Shown: positions 35,619 to 43,776, counted from the first letter of the stretch. The stretch is DNA of 64,000 nt from Chitinophaga rupis (GCF_900109685.1 NZ_FOBB01000009.1:62001-126000); one strand, 5' to 3'. The notes: generated from the sequence alone by a model not told the origin. Translations and numbers: made by a program.

Positions 35619-35951
35619 ATGAAAGTGCATTTGATCAAACTGCAAACTATTGAAAAATATGTGAAGGGGCATGCAAATAGCAGAAGTAGCTTTGAACTTT
35701 GGATTGTAACGGTAAAAGGTGCAAGCTGGAATATGCCGGAAGATATATTGAATACCTTCGGCAGCGCAGATCTTTTAGGAAATGGTAGTCAGCGGGTGGT
35801 ATTTAATATTGGAGGTAACCATCACCGCATGATCTGTCAATACGTATTTGGCGCATCGCATGTACATTTGTTTGTGTGCTGGATAGGTACACATGCAGCC
35901 TACACAGAGCTATGCGCTAACAGAAAGCAATACATTATCAGTGATTATTAA
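35619..35951 (+). CDS. higB: HigB-family mRNA interferase toxin
   Basis: A 110-residue RelE-superfamily toxin of the HigB_toxin (PF09907-like) group. The ATG at 35619 is used, not the ORF start at 35526, because the family begins MKVHLIKLQTIEKYV. Diagnostic strings are SRSSFELWIVTVKGASWNMPEDI, RVVFNIGGNHHRMICQYVF, HLFVCWIGTHAAYTEL. The toxin precedes the antitoxin, the typical HigBA order, and the genes are 9 bp apart. Confidence 0.92.
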   Translation: MKVHLIKLQTIEKYVKGHANSRSSFELWIVTVKGASWNMPEDILNTFGSADLLGNGSQRVVFNIGGNHHRMICQYVFGASHVHLFVCWIGTHAAYTELCANRKQYIISDY

Positions 35952-35960
35952 ACCAGGGTT

Positions 35961-36410
35961 ATGGAAAAGTTAAAATACAAGGTAATTAAATCTGAAAAGC
36001 AGTATGATGAATACTGTGATGTGCTGGCGGAATTAGTGGCCAGTCCTCGTAAAAACAAAGAGTTATCAGATGAAATAGAGCTGCTTACCCTGCTCATAGA
36101 AAAGTGGGATGAATCACACAGCACTTTTAAAGATGCTAACCCTATTGAAATATTACAGTATTTAATGGCAGAAAATAACCTGAAAGCTACAGAGCTGGCC
36201 GCTATGCTGGGTATTGGCAAAAGCCTGGTGTCTGATATGCTGCATTACCGCAGAGGGCTTTCCAAAGAAAATATCCGTAAACTCGCAGAGCATTTTAAAG
36301 TATCACAGGAGTTATTTAACCGGCCGTATAAACTGATATCCCCGTTAAATGCGCAGTTGAAAAATGCCAGTGTAATGAATACCACAAAAGAGCTAAAGGT
36401 AGTAAGGTAA
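35961..36410 (+). CDS. higA: HigA-family antitoxin with XRE helix-turn-helix
   Basis: A 149-residue antitoxin. The N-terminal half (KVIKSEKQYDEYCDVLAELV ... ELLTLLIEKWDE) is the HigA-type toxin-binding region. The C-terminal half is an HTH (MAENNLKATELAAMLGIGKSLVSDMLHYRRGLSKENIRKLAEHFKVSQELFNRPY). It is expected to neutralise HigB and repress the operon. The last codons form part of a terminator hairpin. Confidence 0.92.
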   Translation: MEKLKYKVIKSEKQYDEYCDVLAELVASPRKNKELSDEIELLTLLIEKWDESHSTFKDANPIEILQYLMAENNLKATELAAMLGIGKSLVSDMLHYRRGLSKENIRKLAEHFKVSQELFNRPYKLISPLNAQLKNASVMNTTKELKVVR

Positions 36411-36425
36411 TTACTACCTTTTTAT
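36395..36425. terminator. Terminator of higBA overlapping the antitoxin 3' end
   Basis: AAAGGTAGTAA (36395-36405) pairs perfectly with TTACTACCTTT (36411-36421) across GGTAA and is followed by more T. It overlaps the higA stop and the end of the convergent amine oxidase gene, so it can serve both directions. Confidence 0.8.
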
Positions 36426-37702
36426 TTACTGTTTATCCCTAACATTTTCTTCACTACCTCCTGCCCGTTTACCAGGGCTGCTTCTACGGTTCCCATAAGC
36501 GCGCCGTTATACAATCCTTCTCCCGCAAAAAATAATGTGTTCGCTACTGGTGTAGTTAATACGGGCAGTGCTGCTTTGGTATGGATAGTAGGGTATGAAT
36601 AGGAGCCGCGTGTAAACGGATCATTCGTCCAGTTAATGACCTGCGCGCTAAGCAATAAAGATTGTAACGTTGATGCGGGCATGTTAAAAATGCCTGAGAG
36701 GGAATTAAATGCCATTTCCAGCACCTCCGTATCTGACGCATCTTTGAGCGCTTTGACAGGCGGGCCGCCCAGCCAGCCGGTAAGCAGGGTAGATGTTTCG
36801 GGGTATTGCGTCCACCAGGTGGGCACGGTTTGCTGGGAAAAAATGAGGGTTATATCTTCCCCGCTTTTGCCGTTAATGGTTTGCTTTTCCCAGAAGGGTT
36901 CCCGGAACTGCAGCAGTATTTTAATAATGCCACCCATACCCATTTGCTGTGCCGCTTCATGCTGCGCTGGTAACGGTGGAAAGTATTGCAGGCTGCCCAG
37001 CTCCGTTGGCGCTGCCTGTAACACACTAAGCGGTACCGTGATCAATACCTGCTGCGCAGTATAATGTTGCTCATTTGTAGTAATGACCTCCACCTTTCCC
37101 GGTTGCCAGTGGATATGCTGTACAATGGATGAGAGCTGAATGGCGCCGCCACCCTTTGTAATTTCTGCTGCCAGAAAAGCGGTGAGGCGATCGTACCCAC
37201 CATTGATGCGGTATTGGGTGGCTTCATGCTCTGACACCCATTCTTCCCGCATGGCCAGGGTACTGGCATCCGCCGGATCAGCGGTATCATAGCCGGAGGC
37301 ATAGCGTATAACGGTATCTCTCAGCTCATTGTATTTATCATCCGCAAAATGGAGCTCCAGGAAATCCTGCAGCGGCAGATCTTCTTCCTGCTTTTTCAGT
37401 GCGGCTACAAAAAGCGGCCAGTGCGGTATTTCCAGTTCCTCCACAGGTACCAGCTGCCCTTTGAATGATTGCAGCATGGTGCCTTCAATGGCGTGGTAGG
37501 GGATGTTTGCTTCTTTTAATAATCCCAGTGTCAGGGGAACATCCCCATGAATAAATTCAGCGCCTGTATGCTGATGGATGCGCCCGCCAATATGATCGCG
37601 GGCTTCCAGCAACTGTACTTTCTTCCCGGCTTTTACCAGCTCCCTGGCTGCCATTAAGCCTGCTGCGCCGGCGCCTATAATAATTACGTCTGTTTGTGCC
37701 AT
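36422..37702 (-). CDS. FAD-dependent amine oxidase (flavin monoamine oxidase family)
   Basis: A 426-residue flavoenzyme. N-terminal FAD motif IIIGAGAAGLMAARELVKAG, then LLEARDHIGGRIHQH, and the C-terminal FAD contact LFFAGEGLYNGALMGTVEAALVNGQEVV. A WTNDPFTRGSYSY segment precedes the C-terminus, as in monoamine/polyamine oxidases. No signal peptide, so cytoplasmic. It is 5 bp downstream of the CGNR regulator gene, so the two are co-transcribed. The substrate is an amine that is not specified by sequence. Confidence 0.9.
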   Translation of the reverse strand: MAQTDVIIIGAGAAGLMAARELVKAGKKVQLLEARDHIGGRIHQHTGAEFIHGDVPLTLGLLKEANIPYHAIEGTMLQSFKGQLVPVEELEIPHWPLFVAALKKQEEDLPLQDFLELHFADDKYNELRDTVIRYASGYDTADPADASTLAMREEWVSEHEATQYRINGGYDRLTAFLAAEITKGGGAIQLSSIVQHIHWQPGKVEVITTNEQHYTAQQVLITVPLSVLQAAPTELGSLQYFPPLPAQHEAAQQMGMGGIIKILLQFREPFWEKQTINGKSGEDITLIFSQQTVPTWWTQYPETSTLLTGWLGGPPVKALKDASDTEVLEMAFNSLSGIFNMPASTLQSLLLSAQVINWTNDPFTRGSYSYPTIHTKAALPVLTTPVANTLFFAGEGLYNGALMGTVEAALVNGQEVVKKMLGINSK

Positions 37703-37707
37703 ATGTA

Positions 37708-38337
37708 TTAGCCTTCTGATCCTTGCTTTTTCTTATGATAATATTTCTTCGATTTTTCCATGCTGCCACAGGTAACCGGGCTGCACCAGCGCCGTTTGTT
37801 ATTCTTGGTGTGGTCCAGGAAGATCCAGCCACATTGCCCGCATTCCTTGATCCGCTGACGATCTTCCAGGGTGAGTATATCATACGCTGATTTCATCACC
37901 ACCCATAAAGGCGATAGCAGATCGGCAGCATCTTCTTCCCAATCCTGTTCAAGATGTGTGCCTTTTATAGTAAAGCGGATATGCGATAAACCGGCGGATA
38001 ACACGGTATTAAATTTATGCAGCAGCTCTTCCTGCATTTGCTGTGGCTCCTGTGCTGCAACCGCGGAGAAGAAGTGGTACAGCAATTCCCGTACGCGTTT
38101 CATTTTTTGCAGGGCTTTATCGGCTGCTTCAGCATGTTTGGCAGCATATTGCTGCAAGGCTTTACGGCTTTTGCCGTTAAGGATGTTCACCTTATTACAC
38201 CATTGCAGCAGGGTGGCATAACTATCTAAATACTCATGCAGGTTAATGCCCCGCCAGGAATGAACGGTATTAATAAAATGGAAGCAGAGTGCGCCTCCAT
38301 CCAGGGGAAGGGTGTTAATATTTCTCTCTTTGCTCAT
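37708..38337 (-). CDS. CGNR-type zinc finger regulator (ABATE domain)
   Basis: A 209-residue regulator. The ORF extends to 38460 but the ATG at 38337 (MSKERNINTLPL) starts the N-terminal ABATE domain (LDGGALCFHFINTV, YLDSYATLLQWC). The C-terminal zinc finger is ECGQCGWIFLDHTKNNKRRWCSPVTCGSMEKSKKYY; CGSM replaces the family's CGNR. It is divergent from the EamA transporter gene and co-directional with the amine oxidase. A palindrome in the divergent gap is a likely operator. Confidence 0.9.
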   Translation of the reverse strand: MSKERNINTLPLDGGALCFHFINTVHSWRGINLHEYLDSYATLLQWCNKVNILNGKSRKALQQYAAKHAEAADKALQKMKRVRELLYHFFSAVAAQEPQQMQEELLHKFNTVLSAGLSHIRFTIKGTHLEQDWEEDAADLLSPLWVVMKSAYDILTLEDRQRIKECGQCGWIFLDHTKNNKRRWCSPVTCGSMEKSKKYYHKKKQGSEG

Positions 38338-38410
38338 AAAGATACCGGTGGAAAGGTACATTATTTTTACCAGCAAAAAAGCTTTTGACGGTAATAAATA
38401 ATTATATAGA

Positions 38411-38447
38411 TTTACACTGGTAAAACTTGTTTTACTGGTAATGTAAA
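38411..38447. promoter_or_regulatory. Palindromic operator candidate in CGNR/EamA divergent gap
   Basis: GTAAAAC-TT-GTTTTAC (38420-38435) is a perfect palindrome flanked by TTTACA and TGTAAA, with ACTGGTAA repeated on both sides. It sits between divergent start codons, where a regulator would bind. Confidence 0.6.
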
Positions 38448-38475
38448 CTGTAGGCATCAACCCAAACCACCGGAT

Positions 38476-39405
38476 ATGAGATCGGAAAATTCACCTCAAT
38501 GGCTGGTTATCCTGGCTTTCCTGGCTATTTATATTGTATGGGGTACCACCTATATGGCTATTGCATTCGGGTTAAAGGGATTTCCGCCTTTTGTGCTAAC
38601 GGCTTTCCGGGGTGTGATCGCAGGCAGCATACTGTTAATATGGTGTTTGGCGCGTGGTGAAAAATTACCCGGTGCTGCTACCATAGGCAATGCTTCCATT
38701 AGTGGTGTTCTGATGCTGGTGGGTGGTACGGGCCTGGTAACCTGGGCTGAGCAATATGTAAACTCAGGTTACGCGGCTATTATTATGGCTACTGAACCCT
38801 TTTTCTTTTTACTGCTGGATAAAAAAGAGTGGGGAAACTACTTTTCCAATAAATGGGTGCTGGGCGGATTGGTGATCGGGTTCACCGGTATTGTACTGTT
38901 CTTTCATTATACCCAGGCTACGGCGTCTGAAACAAAGGATGCCGGCATGTTACTGACCGGCAACCTGGTATTATTGCTGGGCGCCATTCTATGGGTAGTA
39001 GGTTCCCTGTACGCTAAATATAAATTGGACCACAGCCATTCCAATACCCTGACAACCGGCCTGCAGCTCCTGGCTGCGGGCCTTTTTAGCGGCCTCATCG
39101 CATTGTTCACGGGGGAATGGGCTGATTTTAATATAACTACAGTGTCACTGCCTGCCTGGGGAGGTTTGTTATACCTGATCACTATGGGATCGCTGGTGGC
39201 CTATATGGCTTTTACCTGGCTAATCACTATTCGCCCGCCGGCATTGGTAAGTACGCATACTTATGTAAACCCGGTAGTGGCCATTTTGATAGGCTGGGCC
39301 TTTGCCAATGAGCAGATCTCTTTGCTGCAGATAATAGCGCTGCTGGTGATCTTAGCCGGTGTACTCTTCACCAATATACCGAATTACAAGCTGGCCAAGG
39401 GTTAG
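38476..39405 (+). CDS. EamA/DMT-family exporter
   Basis: A 309-residue ten-span transporter made of two EamA repeats. Family strings are FLAIYIVWGTTYMAIAFGLKG, PFVLTAFRGVIAG, AEQYVNSGYAAIIMATEPFF in repeat 1, and VAYMAFTWLITIRPPALVSTHTYVNPVVAILIGWAFANEQIS in repeat 2. It likely exports a metabolite or drug. Divergence from the CGNR regulator suggests control by it. The stop overlaps the convergent SpeD-like gene by 4 bp. Confidence 0.92.
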   Translation: MRSENSPQWLVILAFLAIYIVWGTTYMAIAFGLKGFPPFVLTAFRGVIAGSILLIWCLARGEKLPGAATIGNASISGVLMLVGGTGLVTWAEQYVNSGYAAIIMATEPFFFLLLDKKEWGNYFSNKWVLGGLVIGFTGIVLFFHYTQATASETKDAGMLLTGNLVLLLGAILWVVGSLYAKYKLDHSHSNTLTTGLQLLAAGLFSGLIALFTGEWADFNITTVSLPAWGGLLYLITMGSLVAYMAFTWLITIRPPALVSTHTYVNPVVAILIGWAFANEQISLLQIIALLVILAGVLFTNIPNYKLAKG

Positions 39406-39758
39406 AAAAGTGTGGAGGCTGTTTCCGTTATGCCAAAATAAGTTTGTATCACGCTTAATGCTTCCGCTTCAGAAAAATCTTTACAGGTATAAATAATTGC
39501 AGACAGGAATTGTTGCTGGCTCCACACGGCTATATAAATGCCTGAATCAATCAGCGGCACAAAGGCATCATAACCCTGGTTGGCTGCTTTACCTTCCCCG
39601 CTGGTAGTGTGTACAATTGGGGCGCCATACGTGCGCATAGAAAGCTGGGTGGTAAAGTGCTGAAAGAAATGGATCAGCGTTTGTTCATCTACGGGAATGG
39701 TAAAATATCCCTCTACTAAAAGTCTTTTGCGGAATATATCAGGAGCTAAATTTTTCAT
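39402..39758 (-). CDS. SpeD-like (S-adenosylmethionine decarboxylase fold) protein, degenerate
   Basis: A 118-residue protein that resembles bacterial SAM decarboxylase proenzyme: an N-terminal strand-helix (GYFTIPVDEQTLIHFFQHF) and then FVPLIDSGIYIAVWSQQQF and SAIIYTCKDFSEAEAL, aligned with the family's ESHISIHTWPE and DIFTCG regions. The cleavage site residue Ser is kept (IDSG), but the ESH context and downstream His-Thr are lost, so self-cleavage to the pyruvoyl enzyme is doubtful. The similarity is by eye; it may be a fold relative with another role. Confidence 0.55.
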   Translation of the reverse strand: MKNLAPDIFRKRLLVEGYFTIPVDEQTLIHFFQHFTTQLSMRTYGAPIVHTTSGEGKAANQGYDAFVPLIDSGIYIAVWSQQQFLSAIIYTCKDFSEAEALSVIQTYFGITETASTLF

Positions 39759-39788
39759 AGCGGGGCAGTTTTCATAAATATAAATAGA

Positions 39789-39819
39789 AAAAGGCAGCGA
39801 TGATAGATCGCTGCCTTTT
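39789..39819 (-). terminator. Terminator of the DTA-repeat protein gene
   Basis: A 13-bp perfect stem (AAAAGGCAGCGAT with its complement) has a 5-nt loop and on the minus strand is followed by TTTTTCTATTT, 52 bp after the repeat-protein stop. Confidence 0.85.
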
Positions 39820-39870
39820 CCAGGAATAATTTTACACTAGCTACGTGTGTCTTAGTGGTTGGTTACCTAA

Positions 39871-40635
39871 TTACTTCTGAGCAGTAGTGTCTTTTTTAAT
39901 CTTTTCCTTTTTTATGTGTTTTTTACCGGTGGTATCTACTGGTTGAGTAGCAACGGTATCACGGATAACTGCTGTATCGCGACGGATAGTAGCGGTATCT
40001 TTTGCCATAGAAGCAGTGTCTTTTACAAAAGATGCAGTGTCAGGGCGCATTGCTGCAGTATCCTTAACAATAAAAGATGCGGTGTCTTTTGCAAAGAAAG
40101 CAGTATCCTTTTTGAATGCAGCTGTGTCTTTAGCAAAAGCGGTGTCTGCTACGAAGTTAGCAGTGTCTTTGAAGAATGCAGTGTCAGGAGTGGCAAAAGC
40201 AGCAGTGTCTTTTACAAAAGCTGTGTCCATTTTAAAGTTTGCAGTATCTGCTTTAAAAGCTGCAGTATCTACTGCAAAAGCAGCGGTATCTACTTTAAAG
40301 TTCGCAGTATCTGCTTTGAAAGCTGCGGTATCCACTGCGAAATTTGCAGTATCTACTTTAAAGTTAGCTGTATCAGCTACAGCTGCAGTATCCAGCGCAA
40401 AAGCAGTATCTACTGCGAAAGCAGCGGTATCTACTTTAAAGTTCGCAGTATCTGCTTTGAAAGCTGCGGTATCCACTGCGAAATTTGCAGTATCTACTTT
40501 AAAGTTTGCTGTATCAGCTACAGCTACGGTGTCGCGGGACATTTTTGCACTAACACCATTCTTTGCGTTTACCTGTGTAAGCATTATTGCTCCAACGCCT
40601 GCCATAAGGCCAAATTTTAAGATCTGTGTTTTCAT
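39871..40635 (-). CDS. Secreted protein of 27 DTA-type heptad-like repeats
   Basis: A 254-residue protein of no recognised family. After a signal peptide (ILKFGLMAGVGAIMLTQVNA) about residues 40-225 are built from 27 units of the form D-T-A-x-F-x-x (VDTANFK, ADTAAFK and variants), mostly 7 residues, some 6 or 8. Later units become more degenerate (DTATIRR, DTAVIR). The C-terminal tail is Lys-rich (GKKHIKKEKIKKDTTAQK). Regular Asp-Thr-Ala turns with alternating Phe could form a beta-solenoid-like or fibrous structure. It could also bind cations through Asp or be modified on Thr. The gene is monocistronic with its own terminator. Confidence 0.8.
   Translation of the reverse strand: MKTQILKFGLMAGVGAIMLTQVNAKNGVSAKMSRDTVAVADTANFKVDTANFAVDTAAFKADTANFKVDTAAFAVDTAFALDTAAVADTANFKVDTANFAVDTAAFKADTANFKVDTAAFAVDTAAFKADTANFKMDTAFVKDTAAFATPDTAFFKDTANFVADTAFAKDTAAFKKDTAFFAKDTASFIVKDTAAMRPDTASFVKDTASMAKDTATIRRDTAVIRDTVATQPVDTTGKKHIKKEKIKKDTTAQK
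40264..40533 (-). repeat. Near-identical 129-bp duplication within the DTA array
   Basis: The segments about 40264-40392 and 40405-40533, 141 bp (47 codons) apart, are almost identical in DNA, with only a few single-base differences. This shows recent in-frame expansion of the array. Confidence 0.85.
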
Positions 40636-40940
40636 CGTTTTTCAATTTTTATGGTTAACGATCCGATTTAACTTTTTTGACTGAAACCATTTCGTTTGGT
40701 TTCTTGCCAGGGAATAAGACAAAAACCCTGCGCAAAATCAGAAAAGAATTGTTAAAACGGCCCAATCCCTTTGAGAATACGGCATTTCAGCGTTTGAATG
40801 TTTTTATGTAACATTTCTTTAACGGATGTATTTTGTAGAAGCTACACCCAATCAACATCTTATTTTGTTGACTATGTCCCCACGTTTTTGTTCCGTGCAT
40901 TCCTGTGCGTAGCATGGTTTAGGGCCATTATCTTTACAGC
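40636..40940. other. Divergent intergenic region
   Basis: A 305-bp gap between the DTA-repeat gene and mnmD. It contains AT-rich stretches and short inverted words (CAACA/TGTTG) but no convincing gene, and no full promoter consensus was identified. Confidence 0.5.
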
Positions 40941-41612
40941 ATGGAACGGCATATACAGCTTACAGGCGACGGATCACATACCATAGGCGTAACCGGTACC
41001 AATGTTACGTACCACAGTACCTATGGCGCTATTCAGGAGAGTGTACATATATATATTAATGCAGGATTGCGGCCCCTGCTGCAACAACATTCGCCCTTAT
41101 ATATATTTGAAATGGGCTTTGGTACCGGTTTAAATGCGCTGCTTACTTTACAGGAGGCCATTGCACAACAACGGCCTGTTTATTATGAAGCAGTAGAATT
41201 GTACCCGTTATCTGCCCCGGAAATGCAGGCCTTAAATTATAATAATTTGTTAAAAGCCACCACAGGCCATGACCTGAAAGCCTTACACAGCGCGGCCTGG
41301 GAGGAAGTTGTACCGCTGCATCCACAATTTTCCCTGTTAAAGAAAAAGCAATCACTGGCTGCATACCTGGCAGCTTCCTCACCGTTATTTCACCTGGTTT
41401 ATTTTGATGCCTTTGCGCCGGAGATACAGCCAGAACTATGGAGTGCTGCCGTGTTTGAGCAGGTAGCGGCACGAATGTACCCAGGAGGGGTGCTGGTTAC
41501 TTATTGTAGTAAAAGTGCGGTACGGAAAGACCTGCAGGCCATTGGTTTTACCGTGGAGAAATTAGCCGGTCCGCCGGGTAAAAGGGAAATTATAAGGGCT
41601 GTGAAGGACTAA
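40941..41612 (+). CDS. mnmD: tRNA 5-methylaminomethyl-2-thiouridine methyltransferase MnmD
   Basis: A 223-residue SAM-dependent methyltransferase. The SAM motif is YIFEMGFGTGLNALLTL, the post-I acid is EAVELYPLS, and the family signature VYFDAFAPEIQPELWS (DAFAP) is followed by GGVLVTYCSKSAVRKDL. It is the stand-alone MnmD domain that makes mnm5(s2)U34 in the tRNA wobble position; the MnmC oxidase half is not fused. Monocistronic. Confidence 0.93.
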   Translation: MERHIQLTGDGSHTIGVTGTNVTYHSTYGAIQESVHIYINAGLRPLLQQHSPLYIFEMGFGTGLNALLTLQEAIAQQRPVYYEAVELYPLSAPEMQALNYNNLLKATTGHDLKALHSAAWEEVVPLHPQFSLLKKKQSLAAYLAASSPLFHLVYFDAFAPEIQPELWSAAVFEQVAARMYPGGVLVTYCSKSAVRKDLQAIGFTVEKLAGPPGKREIIRAVKD

Positions 41613-41780
41613 GGGGCCATTTGCTTTTGTGCGAACAATTACTATATTTAGGAATAATATTTTACTGCTATTACAGTTTTTTGAGTAATTATTAATACCT
41701 ATGATAGGGGAAAGGGGCATCAAACATTTCCGTTTATGGAAAATAAAATAACCCGGCATCCTTGAACAAATTGCCACAAA

Positions 41781-43667
41781 ATGAGATATACCTATTTTAT
41801 CCCGGTGCTGCTTTGCGTGCAGCAGAGCTTTGCACAAATACCCGCCACTTCCGCCAGCACCGTTGACCAGGTTACCGTTTTCCTGCAGGGCGCACAGGTT
41901 ACCCGCAGCATGCAGTACACCGTTACACCAGGCAACAATAAGATTGTTTTCAGCGGCATTTCCCCGGACGTGGATCAAAAAAGCATACAGGCTAAGCTGC
42001 CGGCCAATACCATGTTGTTATCTGTATCGCATCAGCCCAATTTTATTAAGGAACAATCGCAGCGGGAAGAAATTGATCAGCTGGAAAAACAGCGTCAGAC
42101 CCTGCAGGACAAGCTGGACCGTGAAAAAAATAACCTGCAGGTATACACGCAGGAGGAAAGCATTCTTACCAAGAACCAGGATATTGGCGGCACCAATAAC
42201 GTTTTAAAAGCCATAGAGTTAAAAGATATACTGGACCTGCAACGGCAGCGCCTGACAGAGGTGCTGGATAAACAGCTCAGTATTAAACAACAGATCCGCA
42301 CGCTGGAAAAAGATCTGCTGCAAACAACTAATCAGTTGCAGGGCCTGCGCCAGCTGAAAGAAACCCCTACCAGCGATATAGTGCTGGATGTATTGGCTAA
42401 AAGCGCCTCCACTGGCAAATTCACCGTTAGCTACCTGGTAAAGAACGCAGGCTGGCTGCCGGCTTACGATATACGGGTAAAGGACATTACTCAGCCGCTG
42501 GATATTACTTTTAAAGCCAAAGTATTTCAGCAGTGTGGCGAAATGTGGAAGAAAGTTAAGCTGCAATTAAGTACAGGAAACCCTGACGAAAGCAGCGTGC
42601 GGCCGGTATTACGCCCCTGGTACTTACACAGCTACAGCAGCTATGATGAGCTGAACCGTAGCCGCCAGGCGCAGCAAATGCTCAGCAATGGCGAGATAAG
42701 CGGGCGGGTAACAGATGACAGCGGGAACCCGCTTACAGGCTGTAGTGTACAAATAAAGGGCAAAACGTTAGGTACTGTAACAGATGAGAAGGGCAATTTT
42801 CAGCTGCAAACATCCGGCGGGGAACAAACCCTGGTGTTTTCCTATATAGGTTTTAATAAGAGGGAAGTGCCGGTAGATGGCGGTTTTATGCGCATCAGTA
42901 TGCAACCGGACAACAGGACGTTGGATGAAGTGGTGGTAGTTGGCTATGGCACAGAGAAAGCATTGGAGGGCCGTGTAGCGGGTGTAGCTGTGGGGAATAA
43001 AAAAGCCTTGCGCAAACAATCGTCCAGCATAGTTGAGGATGTTACGGAGCAATATGTAGCTACTACTTTTTATTATGATATACCCGTGCCTTATACTATT
43101 GAGCCTGATGGAAAGCCTTACACAGTGGGCGTAAAAGAAGTGGAAGTACCTGCCAGCTATGAATATTATGCAGTGCCTAAGCTGGACAAAGCAGCCTTCC
43201 TGGTAGCCGGTATTACAGACTGGGAATCCCTGAACCTGCTGGATGGGGAAGCCAGTATTTTTTATGAAGATACCTACCTGGGCAAATCCCTGCTGGACCT
43301 GCAAAACTCACAGGATACGCTGCTGATATCCCTGGGCCGCGATAAACAGGTAACTGTTACCCGCACCCTGGAAAAGGATTACAGCCGTAAACGTTTTATT
43401 GGCAAGAATATAACAGTAGCGCGGTCCTGGCAGCTAGGCATTAAGAATAATAAACCGGTGCCCATTAGCATTACCCTGCAGGATCAGCTGCCGCTTAGCA
43501 CTAATACTGATATGGAAATATCCGGGATCAGCTATGGCGATGCCCAGCTGGAAGAAAGCACTAAGCTGCTCACCTGGAAAATGTCGCTGGCCCCTGCTGC
43601 AGAGCAAAAGCAGCAGCTTAAATATAGCATTAGCTATCCTAAAGCAGCTATTGTAAATATTGATTAA
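41781..43667 (+). CDS. MuiA/DUF4139-family protein with inserted SusC-like regulatory domain
   Basis: A 628-residue secreted protein (signal MRYTYFIPVLLCVQQSFAQ). N-terminal DUF4140-like beta domain (residues 25-105), a coiled coil (about 105-195) and a DUF4139 beta region (YLVKNAGWLPAYDIRV ... QLSTGNPDES, and a C-terminal part with KDYSRKRFIGKNITVARSWQLGIKNN). From residue 305 to about 400 an extra carboxypeptidase-regulatory-like domain is inserted (ISGRVTDDSGNPLTGCSVQIKG, LVFSYIGF), ending LDEVVVVGYG, which is the linker normally found at the SusC plug. The family is known as mucoidy inhibitor MuiA; its role is unclear. The insertion is the notable feature. Confidence 0.8.
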   Translation: MRYTYFIPVLLCVQQSFAQIPATSASTVDQVTVFLQGAQVTRSMQYTVTPGNNKIVFSGISPDVDQKSIQAKLPANTMLLSVSHQPNFIKEQSQREEIDQLEKQRQTLQDKLDREKNNLQVYTQEESILTKNQDIGGTNNVLKAIELKDILDLQRQRLTEVLDKQLSIKQQIRTLEKDLLQTTNQLQGLRQLKETPTSDIVLDVLAKSASTGKFTVSYLVKNAGWLPAYDIRVKDITQPLDITFKAKVFQQCGEMWKKVKLQLSTGNPDESSVRPVLRPWYLHSYSSYDELNRSRQAQQMLSNGEISGRVTDDSGNPLTGCSVQIKGKTLGTVTDEKGNFQLQTSGGEQTLVFSYIGFNKREVPVDGGFMRISMQPDNRTLDEVVVVGYGTEKALEGRVAGVAVGNKKALRKQSSSIVEDVTEQYVATTFYYDIPVPYTIEPDGKPYTVGVKEVEVPASYEYYAVPKLDKAAFLVAGITDWESLNLLDGEASIFYEDTYLGKSLLDLQNSQDTLLISLGRDKQVTVTRTLEKDYSRKRFIGKNITVARSWQLGIKNNKPVPISITLQDQLPLSTNTDMEISGISYGDAQLEESTKLLTWKMSLAPAAEQKQQLKYSISYPKAAIVNID

Positions 43668-43685
43668 AAGATAACTATCCAATTA

Positions 43686-43722
43686 AAACAGCCCTGCCAG
43701 GTAATGCCCGGCAGGGCTGTTT
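43686..43722. terminator. Strong bidirectional intrinsic terminator
   Basis: ACAGCCCTGCC (43688-43698) pairs perfectly with GGCAGGGCTGT (43710-43720), flanked by AA and TT, between the convergent MuiA-like and S9 peptidase genes. Confidence 0.9.
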
Positions 43723-43725
43723 AAT

Positions 43726-43776
43726 GCAGAACGCATAATGCTGAATGCTGCCTGCATTTTGCACTATGCGTTCTGC
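43726..43776. repeat. 16-bp inverted repeat next to the terminator
   Basis: Arms 43726-43741 and 43761-43776 (GCAGAACGCATAATGC and its complement) match except for one base. It is followed by an AT-rich word repeat (ATTAATTATTAATTC...) to 43836, similar to that at 29.2 kb. Confidence 0.8.

Noticed and set aside
39871..40635. Regular 21-bp DNA repeats suggested a CRISPR array
   Set aside because: The repeats are in frame with a coding sequence, have no unique spacers and no cas genes nearby.
39916..40684. Two long plus-strand ORFs (234 and 222 codons) opposite the DTA-repeat gene
   Set aside because: The repeat lacks stop codons in several frames, so long antisense ORFs arise automatically. 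The minus-strand frame alone has a signal peptide and its own terminator.
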